Below are positions 47,438 through 58,379 of a stretch of DNA of 64,000 bases, one piece after another. Origin of the DNA: Tenrec ecaudatus (taxonomy: Eukaryota; Chordata; Mammalia; Afrosoricida; Tenrecidae); the NCBI RefSeq assembly GCF_050624435.1, contig NC_134537.1:11466584-11530583 (forward strand), written 5' to 3'. Each line of letters begins with the position of its first letter. Within the stretch, counting starts at the first letter, position 1. The translations under genes were made by a program, and so were the position numbers. Below the pieces are notes generated by a model that ran no database searches, had not been told where the DNA came from, and saw only the letters and a program-made list of their open reading frames with translations.

Positions 47438-48418
47438 CTGAGAGGGAAAAAAAGCCTGAGTTCACAACGAAGTCATTCTCACTCCAGCTTTCTATGTGGG
47501 ATGACGGGGAGCTGAGAACTTAGTCAATCTATTTAAAGCCAACCAAAGATTCACCCTGCTACAATGTCAAACTACAGCCTGCAGGCCACATGCGGCTTGC
47601 AGAGGACATTTATCAGGCCCACCAAGTGGTTCCCCCCCTTTGATTTTTTTTACTTCAAAATAAGATATATGCAGTGTGCATAGGAGTTTGTTCCTAGTTT
47701 TTTTATAGTCTGGCCCTCCAACGGGTCTGAGGGAGTGAACTGGCCCCCTGTTTAAATAAGTTTGAGGACCCCTGCGTGACTAGCCAGTCTGGTGGTAGGA
47801 AAGGGAAATAACCAACACATCACTTTGCTACCGACAACCTCGCTGGACAACGAGCTGAATAAAGCCCAGGTGACTCTGCTAGACTTTGCGAACTTTAACT
47901 TAAAAATCTTCCCAAAGCGCACAGGACAAAAAAGAATGCTCTGGAGCAGCAAAGGTTACCCCCACCAGATTGCTAAACTATTGAGGAGCGGCAAAATATT
48001 GATGTGGGAGAGGAGTTGGGGGCATGCCACATTTGAAAGCCGACGGAGTTTGATATCCCGTCCGTAGATTGCCTCAAACTCTGCCAAGAACCTAGCATTT
48101 CCAGATGTTATGAACACGGAGGAGGAAATCAGTGAAATAGTTGGTTTGGGCCTCCAAACGAATGAGCGACAAGTCGGGCGCTCTCCCTTTCTGCACGCGG
48201 CCCGCGCCCCGAACCCCGGGCCGGAACCACGCGGCGAGCGCGGCCGGGCCGCTGCCACGGCACTCTGGGAAGCAGCGCGCCGGAGCCTCCACCTGCGAGG
48301 CCGCACGGGGCGCGCCCCGCCCCACCCACCGGCCTTCACCCCGTCTTAGCGCCCTTCATGTGGGGCAAGAAGCTCCTGGCGGCTTTGGGGAGCGCCGCGG
48401 AGCCCACAGGGGCCTTAC
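47438..48418 (-). other. RPSA intron 1
   Basis: It begins GTAAGG just inside the CpG-rich promoter block and ends TTTCCCTCTCAG. The near half is GC-rich regulatory sequence, and the far half contains a hAT-type element (47558-47774). Confidence 0.85.
47558..47774. mobile_element. hAT-type miniature element in RPSA intron 1
   Basis: The left end AATGTCAAACTACAGCCTGC and right end AGTTTGAGGACCCCTG are opposed copies of a hAT-like terminus (CAGGGGTCCTCAAAC type). The inside has GGCCACATGCGGCTTGCAG, CTTCAAAATAAGATATATGC and GTCTGGCCCTCCAACGG. This order matches non-autonomous hAT repeats of the OposCharlie/OC1 kind known in tenrec and some other vertebrates. The exact family is from memory. The 8-bp duplication is not clear (CCTGCTA / GTGACTA). 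Confidence 0.6.
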
Positions 48419-48461
48419 CAGGACAACGCCGTATGGACCCTGCTCTGGGTAGCGCGGAAAG
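48419..48461 (-). other. RPSA: RPSA exon 1 (5' UTR) with TOP start
   Basis: On the minus strand CTTTCCGCGCTACCCAGAGC begins the exon, and GGCGTTGTCCTG|GTAAGG is the donor. The leading pyrimidine run is the 5' terminal oligopyrimidine motif that puts ribosomal protein mRNAs under growth-dependent (mTOR/LARP1) translational control. The start could be one or two bases either side of 48461. Confidence 0.85.
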
Positions 48462-48470
48462 GACGGGCGG

Positions 48471-48510
48471 CCGGAAGTGACGTCCTTATATACGCCGCTG
48501 TCGGCCAATG
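48471..48510 (-). promoter_or_regulatory. RPSA core promoter: TATA, CRE/ETS, CCAAT
   Basis: TATATAA on the minus strand lies at 48492-48486, 25-31 nt upstream of the TOP start. CCGGAAGTGACGTC (48471-48484) combines an ETS core (GGAA) with a CRE-like TGACGT between TATA and start. CCAAT at 48505-48509 lies just upstream. The arrangement is read directly from sequence; factor use is inferred. Confidence 0.78.
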
Positions 48511-48527
48511 GTCAGGAGCGGGAGAAG

Positions 48528-48627
48528 GGCGGGGCCTGCGGGCGCGCGGTAGGGGCGGGCCTTCCTCCCGGAAGGCGGGGCCTGCGGGCGCGCGGTAGGG
48601 GCGGGCCTTCCTCCCGGAAGGCGGGGC
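48528..48627. repeat. Exact 46-bp tandem duplication upstream of RPSA
   Basis: Unit 1 is 48528-48573 and unit 2 is 48574-48619, identical at all 46 positions. The first 8 bases of a third unit follow (48620-48627). Each unit carries GGGGCGGG boxes and CCTTCCTCCCGGAAG, which contains opposed GGAA cores (potential ETS sites). The duplication begins about 67 bp upstream of the transcription start. Confidence 0.92.
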
Positions 48628-48959
48628 TGGCGGCGCCTGCGCCGACTCGCGGGAGAGGGACTCGGGGCCGGATGCTGGCACTTTTGCTCCGTACACCCTG
48701 AGCCTGCGGCTGCCGGTTCCGTAAACCCAACTTGCTGCACCGAACGCCTCTGGGTTTCCGAGGCTGGCGCTGTGGACGCCGTCATTGCTGGGAAGCCCCG
48801 GAGCGTGAGACTAGCCTGGTTGGCGTTCGCGCTCTGCCTTTCCACCGAGGATCTTAGGCGAGTCCGTGGCCTCCCTGGGCTGCCGCTTTCCTTCTGTTGA
48901 GTGAAAACGCCCAGGGGTTCCACAAACGAAGGCTGCAGAGATCCTCGTTTGGGGGGCAA

Positions 48960-49204
48960 GACAATTTTAGCAGTGCGTAATTCGCTTTTGAAATGTTCGC
49001 GTCTGGAAAACGGAAAACTTACGGGGAAAAAAAGGACAATACTGCGCCAAAGTATGCATGAGTGTATATATATATAATTTTAATATATTTATGATTTATA
49101 TATTTTACAAGGTATAAATAATTATATGCAACTTTTATAATATATAAAGTAAATATTTTTCTATCTTATATAAGTATATATTTCTATATAATCCTCATTC
49201 CTGC

Positions 49205-49246
<42 letters not shown>

Positions 49247-49825
49247 GTGTGTGTGTGAAAAGGACAATATTGGTCAATAGGGCATTAGTTAAATGCTCAT
49301 TTAGATTTATTACATTCAAAGTAATACTATGCAGCCCATAGAAAACAATATGTGTTCTAGGATTCAGGAAGAAATAAGCTCAGGTATGCAAGAATAAAGA
49401 GTTCTGTGCATTAAAAATAATAATTGCAAAGAATTGGTCTCATTATTAATAATTGTATTGGAGTTCTCAACCCAGGCTACACTTTTAGCATCACTTTAAA
49501 ATGTCTCATGCCCAACTTTAGACCCAAAAAAAGTATTTAAAGTTCTCCAGGTGATTCGTACGTGCAGCCAGGCTGCGAACCACTGAAAGTGCTGAACAAC
49601 TGCTGTGGAAGAAAGTAGGGCACTGAGTCACGGCAATCTAAGAAACAGCCCTAGAAATGACTTGATGTACTGGAGACCTCGCTCTCTAATAGAGTGGTGA
49701 CCCTTAGAAATAACTCCCTGAAAAGTGAGTGGCTAGTTTCGTGGACAGCTTCTGTCACTGCAAGACTTCTCTGGGGAGGCCTTTTGGAGTACCCCCAGAC
49801 TACCTTAGCAACTCTTCCCCAGTGT
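48960..49825. other. AT-rich stretch with TA repeat, no gene
   Basis: TA-rich simple sequence lies at 49062-49250, including a TA run at 49208-49246 ending CGTGTGTGTG. No exon of an upstream gene was found on either strand. Confidence 0.5.
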
Positions 49826-49829
49826 GCCA

Positions 49830-50045
49830 TGTTGGTAGGTGCCGTCCAGTTGGTCGTGCCTCACAGAGACCACCCTCCCCCGCCCCCAGTCCTGTGCCAT
49901 CCTCACATTTGGTATCCTTGAACCCAGAGTTGCAGCCACTGTGTCAGTCTATCTTCCTGGGGGTCTTCCTCGTTTCCACCTGACCCTTGACTTTGCCAAG
50001 CATGACGTCCTTTTCTAGTGACCGCACTAGAGTTTCATAAATACT
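49830..50045 (-). mobile_element. RTE-type LINE 3' fragment
   Basis: GTAGGTGCCGTCCAGTTGG, CCTGTGCCATCCTCAC, GCAGCCACTGTGTCAGTC and CCAAGCATGACGTCC follow the RTE tail in reverse. Confidence 0.7.
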
Positions 50046-50344
50046 TCCATGACAACAGCCAGAAGGTTCTCTTGTGATGATGGTTGGGTTGGTTTCTCCA
50101 TAAAATCGTATGTCTTTCCCACAAATGAATTTTGTCTTCGAGAACTGATACACATGATGAACCTCTGGGAGGGTCATGAGTTCAAAAAAATGTGGAAGAT
50201 GGAAAAATGTAATGCAGCGGTTGGTGGGACTCTAGGAGGCCCTTGTCAAAGAAGCGCCGTGGATTCTCACTGAGTGTCCACCCACCTTCCAGGCCCCTGG
50301 CCCTCAGCTCCAGTTTCTACGCCATTTTTATCTAGGCCTGCTTT

Positions 50345-50840
50345 CTCCCCATCCCCCCTTTTTTGCCATTGAGAGTTAGTACATATACCATTCCATAGTT
50401 CCAGCAAATCCAGGAGAATTGTAAAATTGCTACCACAATCAGTTTCCAAACATTCTTTTTCTTCCTGGACTCCTTGATATTTTCTCCTTTTTACCCCTGC
50501 CCCCACAGTACCCCCTGCTCTTCCAAACCCATATTCTACTTGCTGTCCCTATAGGTTCATCAATCGTGAGTTTCATATACCAAACAACGTATAACACAAC
50601 TTTCAAGAGGGTGACCTCCGATGACACACACATCTGAGGCACACCCTCATATGAACAAAGAAAAACAAAACCAAAATACAGAAAATGTTGAAAACCAGTC
50701 AGGTCCAGCGTGCATCAGAGGAGGTGGTGGGGGATCAACTGACAAGATTTTAACTGTTAAGTCAGATTGATGCCTTTGATCTGTACTCATCTCTCCAGTG
50801 CACTCTGTTTCGTAATCCCTTTCCTCCCATCCTTCAATTG
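50345..50840 (-). repeat. Dispersed repeat family R2, copy 1
   Basis: The blocks AGTTTCCAAACATTCTTTTTC, TAGGTTCATCAATCGTGAG and ACTGTTAAGTCAGATTGATG are shared, with variation, with 56395-56850 in the same orientation. LINE-derived origin is likely; the family is not identified. Confidence 0.6.
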
Positions 50841-51904
50841 TGGAGAGGGAGTTCACCAGAGCCTCGTTATCCATGTGGCTCCACAAATGAACCTTGGGCT
50901 CCCACTGTCACCCATCGCCTTCTGCAAACCAGATTCTCACAATTCAGGCTCTGATACTGATCCCTCCTTCAATTTTGGATTATATAATTTACTTGATGAT
51001 GTAGAAACCTACGTTCGATAAGCAAAAATCTCGGGTTTGTATTATAAGAAAAATAAATGTTGAGCTTAAAAATTATGTGTCAAATCGCAAATTATGAAAG
51101 GAGCTGTGTTTTTGTTCTGTTTTTGTTTTTTTAACTCCCTTTCACATAGCATGAACAGCTAGCAGAACGCCTGTTCTTTGAACGGGAGTCCAGAAACCTG
51201 GAACAGAAAGTACCTGTCTATGCGCCCCCCTTTGTATGTTATCCAGTTGTCCTACCTTCTTCTGCACCCACCTTGTCAGTGCTAGCCCATGTTCCCAAAT
51301 TGCTCTTCCCCCCTTGCCCCCAAGAATTGCCCCAGTTGAGTGAAATGGTCCCTTCTATCTCTCAAAAGTACTCTGCCTATAATTTTTTTAATTTTACTTA
51401 TTCACTTTAATAGCTTGCAGTAGTTCATGTATTAGAGTCCCTACCTACCAAGTGCTGACTAAGAACAAGTCACTTTGCCTCTCCCTGAAAGGAAGCGCTC
51501 TTGCTGTCATGTCATATGGTTCAAGTCAGCTGTCCAGTTAAGGAAAGCCCAGTCCAGTACACCCCAGAGGCCACATGTCGAAAGAGAAGGACCAGCTGAT
51601 GTGCGCACGTTTCTGAGCAAGAGAGCACGTTTCTGTGCTTTATATTTTTTAAAAATACTTATATATCAAATACCAGAATTCAAAAGTTTAAAAATAAAAT
51701 CACCTTAACTAAAATAGACACAGGAATCCTTTTTTTTGAATGAAGACAGGTCTAGAGATTCTGGATTGGTTTTTCTGTGCCTTGAGGCATGGATGGAAGT
51801 TGGGGAAACAGTTGTTGAATTATAGTAAGCATAGCATTTCTGAGTACCTTTAAGAAAAAGATTGAACTATGGAATGTATGTATTAACTCCAAATTAATAC
51901 ATTT
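50841..51904. other. No gene seen
   Basis: Unassigned and AT-rich. Confidence 0.3.
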
Positions 51905-52085
51905 TTAAAAATAATTTTATTGGGGGCTTGATTGGGTACAACTCTTATTGCAGTCCATCCATCCATCCATTGTGTCAAGCACATTTGTACATTTGTTGCC
52001 ATCATCATTTTCAAATCATTTTCTTTCTACTTGAGCTCTTGCTATCAGCTTCTCAATTTTTCCCCTTCCTCCCTTATGAGCCCTT
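51905..52085 (-). repeat. LINE 3'-tail repeat (R1)
   Basis: ATAATTTTATTGGGGGCTTG, then CATCCATCCATTGTGTC, GCCATCATCATTTTCAAATC and CTACTTGAGCTCTTGC. It ends next to a triplet of TTGATAATCTCTTTTCCC-like units at 52084-52130. Confidence 0.7.
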
Positions 52086-52130
52086 GATAATCTCTTTTCC
52101 CTTGATAATCTCTTTTCCCTTGATAATTTT
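52084..52130. repeat. 18-bp tandem repeat, 2.6 units
   Basis: TTGATAATCTCTTTTCCC occurs twice in succession, followed by TTGATAAT. It lies at the internal edge of the LINE tail. Confidence 0.85.
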
Positions 52131-52189
52131 TAACAAGAAAAAGATAATAAAATTTTTAAAGAAAAAGAGCTGACCTGTCATGAGGGTTA

Positions 52190-52755
52190 GGGACAGTTCC
52201 CTGTGCACATGATATTTAAAGTACAACAAGGACTCACCTTCATGGGGTAGGGATGAATGTTCCAAGCCACCCAAAGCTACTGAGTCAGCAAGAAATGAGA
52301 GAAAGGTTAACAACATGCAGGGACTAAGTGCACAAAGCGCAGGACTTCTGATAAGAAGGTACACTAGACAGACAGACACACTCCCCAGGCCCCTAATAGC
52401 AAAGACACGTGCTATCAAGATAGGTGCAGATGGTAATCCAGGAACCAACAACTCCCAACGAAAGGACACAGAAGTGGATTGACAGGGAGAAGCTGAAAAA
52501 ACTTGGTGGGCAAGGAGACCGCTGGAACAGGTGAATTTTCCACTGGCTTGACACAGCGCTGCGTTCTGAACTTTTGCACACCAATGTTCAATCAAGGTGG
52601 AAAGCGACTTGATACTTGGCTCTCTAGGCCCAGGACCACCAAAGCTATCAAGCAGAAAGGTGCAATTCTCCCAGTTCACCACATCTTTCTGATAACCAGA
52701 AGTATAGCCAACCCCCACCCTTACCCACTTGGAAGCCAGTGACAGCACCTGTCCC

Positions 52756-52789
<34 letters not shown>

Positions 52790-53165
52790 TGGCAAAACTT
52801 TCCATCTTCTAAGAACAGCTTGAAGTGTTGGCCAGGCACCCTACCCCCACATGTTCTCTGGGCCCACAGAAAAACTTACAGGATGAAATGCTGTGCCCCC
52901 AGACACCCTCTGAGCTAGCACAGACCCAGAGTTGGGCTCCCTGACCCCAGACATCTTCTGGGCTGCCAGGAACTCCATTGGACTAAACACCCCCCACCCA
53001 TAACCTCAACCTAGGCTGGCAGAGGGCACCAACCAGAACCAGTTGGCCCACACTCAACCATGCCCTCTGCTGCCAGGAGCATCTCCCAGGTTCCCTGCCC
53101 CTGCCCCCAGTTTTTTCCTTCCCATGCCTGCCCATGCTCATTTGCTCTCCCCATCCCTCACTCTC
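52190..53165. other. Unassigned, possibly L1 5' region; CA repeat inside
   Basis: It lies just upstream, in the same orientation, of the L1 relic starting at about 53690. (CA)n at 52757-52786. The minus strand has the longest open frame of the window (243 codons, 52074-52805). It begins in the reverse CA repeat (CVCVCVCV) and ends in the 18-bp repeat (EIIKGKEIIKG), so it is almost certainly not a gene. Confidence 0.4.
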
Positions 53166-53167
53166 AT

Positions 53168-53312
53168 TTGAGGAGCCCTGGTGGTGTAGTGGTTATGTGT
53201 TGGGTTTTAAGCCACATGGTCTGTAATTCAAAACCACAAGCTGCTACGTGAGAGAAAAGACGAGGCTTTCCACCCCTGTCAGCATTGACTTGCGGTCAGC
53301 CAGTTGGGTTTG
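53168..53312 (+). repeat. AfroSINE-like SINE, intact head
   Basis: GAGGAGCCCTGGTGGTGTAG opens the copy. AGTGGTTATGTGTTGGG (A-box region) and GTCTGTAATTCAAAACC (B-box region) follow, then a body with AAAAGACGAGGCTTTCC. It is the clearest tRNA-like head in the window. Confidence 0.85.
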
Positions 53313-53690
53313 TTTGTTTTTTTATCTTTTACTTACCTTCCCTTGTCTTTGCCTTTCTTCTTTTTCCTTTCTTTTCGTACCCCTTTACGTTTTACTTTTC
53401 CACTTCTTCCTCTTCCTACTTTTGTGTGTTGTGTACTTTATCTGTTTTACTCTTCTCACGGTTTCTTTTTCCCCTTTGCTTTCTTCTTCGGCTGCTACTT
53501 GCTTGATTTTTTACTTTCTTGGGGGCTTTATTTATTTCATTATTAGACAATGTCTCATAGCAGCCCGACCTGCCCTCAGCTGCACTACACGGACATTAAG
53601 CAGAGAACCGCACACACACTCCTGTCTCCTTTCACACCACCAGGAAGGAGACAGGTGCCGAGTGCCTAAGAACGCCCAAACATAATCACC
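53313..53690. other. Pyrimidine-rich stretch, no gene
   Basis: A T/C-dominated tract (53315-53545) that reads open in several frames only because of its composition. Confidence 0.4.
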
Positions 53691-55555
53691 AAATGAATAC
53701 AAAGATAACAGCAACACAATGTCACAGAGACAGCAGACAATTTAAGTTCACGTGAAGAAATGTCACAGAATAGCTCAGACGTGTTACCAAAATATAGAGC
53801 TAGAAAAATTGTCTAAGAGAGAAATGGTATTGGAACTACCTAATAAGGATTTTAAAAGAATGAGATTTAGTACTTTTGAAAGAGTATTGAGAGAAAGATC
53901 TGCAGACAAAGTCAAGGGAAACAAAGAAAAAAACCTTAGAGGAATTCAAGAAAATACTACAAAAACAAACTAACAAAATCAATTAAAAATTAGAAACTGC
54001 ACAAGAATAGCAAATAGAAACCCAGGAGATTCACAGTAAGGTTCCAGAAACTAAGAATGTAGTTTAAAAAGGAATAGAGTTGAATCAATGGAAAAGAGAA
54101 TTAGTGAGATTGAAGAAAACTCCCTCAATAATGATCTCTAGGAATGACCAAGAAAAAAATAAATAATGAAGAAAGTTAAGAATCATGTGAGACACTATCT
54201 AGAATAACTTATGTGTGATCAAATTCTGGAACAGGAGGAGACAAAAGTACAGAGAATTGTTAAAGAGGTATCAGAAGAAACAATGCAAACCCCATGGAGG
54301 GATAAGATGAGATGCATCAAAATGCTACAAGCATATTTTCAGATCACATACTATAAAATTAGGAAGCAACAATAGGAAAATCATGAGGAAACTAATGGAA
54401 TAAATGGAAATTGAATAATATCTTGCTTTAAAACTAGTTGTTAAAAATCTAGGTTATAGAAGAAACTAAATAGCAAACTGTAAAAAGTCCTTGATCGAAT
54501 GAGACTGAGAATACAGCAGACAAGAGCTTTGAGACCCAGCAAAAGCAGTGCTCAGAGGACCACGTACAGCAAGAAATGTCCACATCAAAAAAGAAAAGAA
54601 AAACTCAACAGTTCAGCACAACGTCTACAATCAGATGAGATAAGCAAAGCGATCTATAGTCACCAGAAGAAAAGAAATAATAAATGTTAGAAAAGAAACT
54701 AACACCAGAAAAACGACAGAACCAACACAAGAATGGGTTCTTCGAAAGGATTAACAAAGTGGCCAATCTAAAAAAGGAGAAAATGCAAAAACACAAATCA
54801 GAAATAAAACAGGGGACACCACAATAGACCCAACTAAAATAAAGAGGTTAGGAGGAGAATAGTGTGAGGAAATAAAGTCCAACAAATCTGAAAGCCAAGG
54901 AGAAATGGGTGAATTTCTAGAAACACATTACCCGTCTAAACACATGTAGACCGAATTAGACAATCTGAACAGACCTGTAACAAAAGAAGAAATTGAGCAG
55001 CTCACTTACTAGCTCCCTACATCCAAAAAGGGCCCAGAAAACTCTCCTGGTGAATTCTACCAAACATGCAGAGAAGAGCTGACATTTCTACCTACAGTAG
55101 AGAAAAGATAATTCTAAGTTAATTTTAGTAAGGAAGCATACTATTCACATCAAAACCCACGACCTCGCTAAAAGAAGAATATTATAGACCAATGACCCTC
55201 ATGAACATAGATGTAAAGATTCCAATCAATGGAATCCAACAATATATTTTTAAAATAACACATAAAAAAATAAATAAGTAAATAAAATAACACATCATGA
55301 CCTAGTGGAATTCTTACCAGGTATGCGAGGATGGTTCAACATTCAAAAAGTAATCAGCAAATCCACCATGTAAATAAAATAATGGAAAAAAATAATAAAA
55401 ATAAAATGGAAAAGAGCCACATGATCATATCAATCAACCTGGGAAAGGCAGTTGACAAAATATAAAGCCATTTATGATAATGGTTTATAAAATAGGAAGA
55501 AAGGGGAAATTGCTCACCAAAATAAAGGTCATATATACATAGCCAACAAGGAACA
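53690..55555 (+). mobile_element. Old L1 LINE, ORF1/ORF2 relic
   Basis: An A-rich sense strand with L1 ORF2 landmarks: CTCCTGGTGAATTCTACC, AATAGATGTAAAGATTCC-like sequence, GAGGATGGTTCAACATTC and GGGAAAGGCAGTTGACAAAA. These fall in the endonuclease/reverse-transcriptase region. All frames are interrupted. The match resumes after an RTE insert at 55875. Confidence 0.75.
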
Positions 55556-55872
55556 AATCTGTCTTGGGAGAAGTACTGTCAGCAGGCTGCAGAAAGAGGA
55601 TGATGAGGGTGGCTCACAGATTTTGGATACGTTATCAGGCCAGAGGGACCAGTCCTTGGAGAAGGCTTTGTGAGGTCGGGCACCAGTAAAAGAGGAAGAC
55701 CCTCAATGACATGGATTAACCCGGTGGCTGCCACAATGGGCTCACACAGCAGTGATCGAGAGGATGGTGTATGTGGAACCCGCAGGAGACCGAACCCGTC
55801 TGACAGCCCCCCGCACCACGATACAAAACTAATGGCCACACGAGTGAGAACAGAGACACGGAAAGCATTACT
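55556..55872 (+). mobile_element. RTE-type LINE fragment inside the L1
   Basis: TCTTGGGAGAAGTACTGTCAG, CAGAGGGACCAGTCCTTGG and the frame piece SKRGRPSMTWINPVAATM identify the RTE ORF2 C-terminus. L1 sequence lies on both sides. Confidence 0.72.
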
Positions 55873-56335
55873 CGTGTGATGGGAACCAGGCAGGGGTACC
55901 CTTTATCACCACTCCTATCTAATGTACTGGAAGTCTTCCCCAAACTACAAGGCAAGAAATGGTGCCACCACTGTGGAAAGCAGTCTGAGGTTGGAGACAG
56001 ACGTATCATGTGACCTAGCAATCCCTCGACTTAGTACCTATCCGAGAGAAATAAAAGCCACAACACAAGTAGATCTGCGCACCCCCATGTTCATCACAGT
56101 ATTATGTCCCATAGCAAAAAGGTGGAGTCCACCTCAGTGCTCACCAGTGGAAGAAAATGCACACACTGGTACATTCACACGCCGGACTGCTACGAGGATG
56201 CACCACCAAAGAGCAGTGAATCCGCCAAGCGACTCACACTATGGACAAACCTGGGGACATGAGCTAGAGCGAGCTCAGTCTGCCACAAAAGAACAAATAT
56301 TGCACGAGACTACTACAATAAAAAGTTGAGAGTAT
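55873..56335 (+). mobile_element. L1 ORF2 reverse-transcriptase remnant and 3' end
   Basis: CAGGCAGGGGTACCCTTTATC with ACCACTCCTATCTAATG translates around the conserved RQG-PLSPLL reverse-transcriptase motif. CCACTGTGGAAAGCAGTCTG, GACCTAGCAATCCCTCG and ATGTTCATCACAGTATTATG are standard L1 ORF2 end sequences. It closes with GACTACTACAATAAAAAG. A deletion joins the RT region directly to the 3' end. Confidence 0.75.
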
Positions 56336-56394
56336 ATATTTCACATGGAAAGAACCACTTTTTATTAGTTGGTATTTAATAAGTATATCATAAC

Positions 56395-56850
56395 ATTTCA
56401 TTTTTCAATCACGTCAAGTAGAATTGTAAAATTGCTCCCACCACCAGTTTCCAAACATTCTTTTTCTACATGGACTCTTTGACATCACCTCCCTTTTACC
56501 CCCAACCACCAGTGTACCCCCTACCCCCCACCAAACCCCTTATTCCACTTGCTGCCCCTATAAGCTCAACAATCCTAGGTTTCATATACCGAAAAACAGA
56601 AAAGCATGTAGCACAACTTCACCTCTATTGACTTGGCACCTCTGAGATTCACTCTAATAGAAACAAACAAAAACGGAAGAAAATACAAACCAAAAATACA
56701 GGAAATTTTGGAAACCAGATCAGGCCCAGCCTGCATCATAGGGGGGATCTGCTGACAAAGTTTTAACTGTCAGGTCAGAGTTAGGCCTTTGATCGTCTAT
56801 ACTCCTCTCTCCCCAAGACAATTGTTCATGGTTTCCAGGAGTCAGAGAGG
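56395..56850 (-). repeat. Dispersed repeat family R2, copy 2
   Basis: AGTTTCCAAACATTCTTTTTC, CTATAAGCTCAACAATCC and ACTGTCAGGTCAGAGTTAGG correspond to copy 1 at 50345-50840, spaced alike. Confidence 0.6.
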
Positions 56851-57074
56851 GAGGGACAGGGCAGTTACTGAGTAGAAAATGGAAACTTGTTAATGTGGGT
56901 GAAGTGGAAGGCAATTCTGTGCTGCACACAATCCTGTATCAGTATACAGAAATAGAGACTGACTGGTTTGACAAAGGATACTTTTATATTTGCTCCATAT
57001 ACACCAATGAATGGAGTGGAGCTTGTAGGGACAAAGTTATGAAGACTTCTTAGACACAACCACACACAATGAGG

Positions 57075-57266
57075 CAGCAGTTCTCAACCTGTGGGTCACG
57101 ACCCCTTTGGGGGCTGAATGACCCTTTCACATAGGTTGTCCGATTCATCACAGTAGCAAAATGATAGTGATGAAGTAGCAACGAAAATAATGTTATGGTT
57201 GTGGGGTCACCACCACATGAGGAACTGTATGAAAGGGTCACGGCATGAGGAAGGGTGAGAACCAGG
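57075..57266. mobile_element. SPIN-type hAT miniature transposon, second copy
   Basis: CAGCAGTTCTCAACCTGTGG followed by GTCACGACCCCTTTGGGGG is the SPIN terminus almost letter for letter. GGTTGTGGGGTCACCACC, ACATGAGGAACTGTATG and GGGTGAGAACCAG form the other end. It is in reverse orientation to the copy at 8321-8500. A clear 8-bp duplication was not found. Confidence 0.82.
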
Positions 57267-57779
57267 TTTCTTTCATCTGACTGGCTGGCCCTGCACCAGC
57301 CACCAGTGGCATAGCCATTTTACGTGACCGCAGTCAGAAGTCTGGTTACTGTGAAACTAGTTGTGAGAGACTTCTTAAAGCTCCAGTGTAAGCATCCCTT
57401 TCAGAAGCCATAGAATGTGCGGTCTGCTTGACACGGCACTCACAGCCACCAGCGCTCCTTGGCTGGAGAATAGGAGAAAAAAAATGGAAATTGAGTGAAC
57501 GGTATTTCAGTAGCATCTTCTAGTAGATATAATTTTAAAAAACTCTTATGTGATTTGCTAATATTGTGATATTGTGTAACTGAGAATACACATTTAATAC
57601 CCACACAGTCTGCTAAATAGTGCGTTCGTTTCTCCTAACTTCAAAGAGTTACTATAAGCGCTATACAGGAGCAATTGCTGAAGAACTCATTAAATCTAAG
57701 CAAAACTTGACCTGTCGGAGGCCAGTCAGGGTGCAGTAAAGCATGGATGAGACATATACCTTACCTCTGGTTCTTTAAT
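57267..57779. other. No gene seen
   Basis: Unassigned and AT-rich. Confidence 0.3.
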
Positions 57780-58245
57780 GCTTCCTCACCCCCACTATCA
57801 TGACCCTAATTCTACCTTGCAAATCTGGCTAGACCGGAGGATGTGCACTGGCACAGATAAGAGCTGGAAACACAGGGAATCCAGGACAGGTAAACCCCTC
57901 AGGACCAATAAGTAGCCATACCAGGAGGGGAAGGGGAAGGTGGGGGAGAAAAGGGGAACCGATCACAATAGCTACTTATAACCCCCTTTCAGGGAAATGG
58001 ACAATAGATAAGGAGGTAAAGGGGGACATCGGACAGTGCAAGATGTGGAAAAATAATAATCTATAAATAATCAAGGGTTCATGAGGGAGGGAGAGGAAGG
58101 GAAAAAATGAGCTGATACCAAGGGTTCAAGTAGTAAGAAAACGTTTTGAAAATGATGGCAAAAAATGTACAAATGTGCTTGACTCAATGGCTGGACGTAT
58201 GGATGGTGATAAAGAGTTGTACGAGCCCCCACTAAAATGATTTAA
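57780..58245 (+). repeat. LINE 3'-tail repeat (R1), long copy
   Basis: CCCCCACTATCATGACCC-type sequence, GGAAACACAGGGAATCCAGG, GGACAGTGCAAGATGTGG, GGGTTCATGAGGGAGGG and the terminus CCCCCACTAAAATGATTT. Together with 36094-36815 it spans the family's known length here. Confidence 0.78.
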
Positions 58246-58379
58246 ACGAAAAAAATATCTTGACCTAACCAAAAGTTTAATTAATCATCTGAATAAAGAA
58301 GTAAGCTTCGTGCTATAAGGACAAAGATCTTTGATGACTAGTTTAGAATCCTAACTCATTCTCTGAGTTGTCTGGCTCC

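Larger units (their letters stand above)
48170..48830. promoter_or_regulatory. CpG-rich RPSA promoter block
   Basis: This block has frequent CpG dinucleotides and GGGGCGGG-type Sp1 boxes around exon 1, in contrast with the AT-rich flanks on both sides. It is consistent with the CpG island of a constitutively expressed ribosomal protein gene. Confidence 0.85.

Noticed and set aside
48477..48959. Long frames in the RPSA promoter block on both strands
   Set aside because: They are explained by GC-rich composition and by the 46-bp tandem duplication, which repeats the same peptide.
52074..52805. Longest open frame of the window, 243 codons on the minus strand
   Set aside because: It reads through a (CA)n repeat (CVCVCV) and an 18-bp tandem repeat (IIKGKE), has no family match, and lies in probable LINE DNA.
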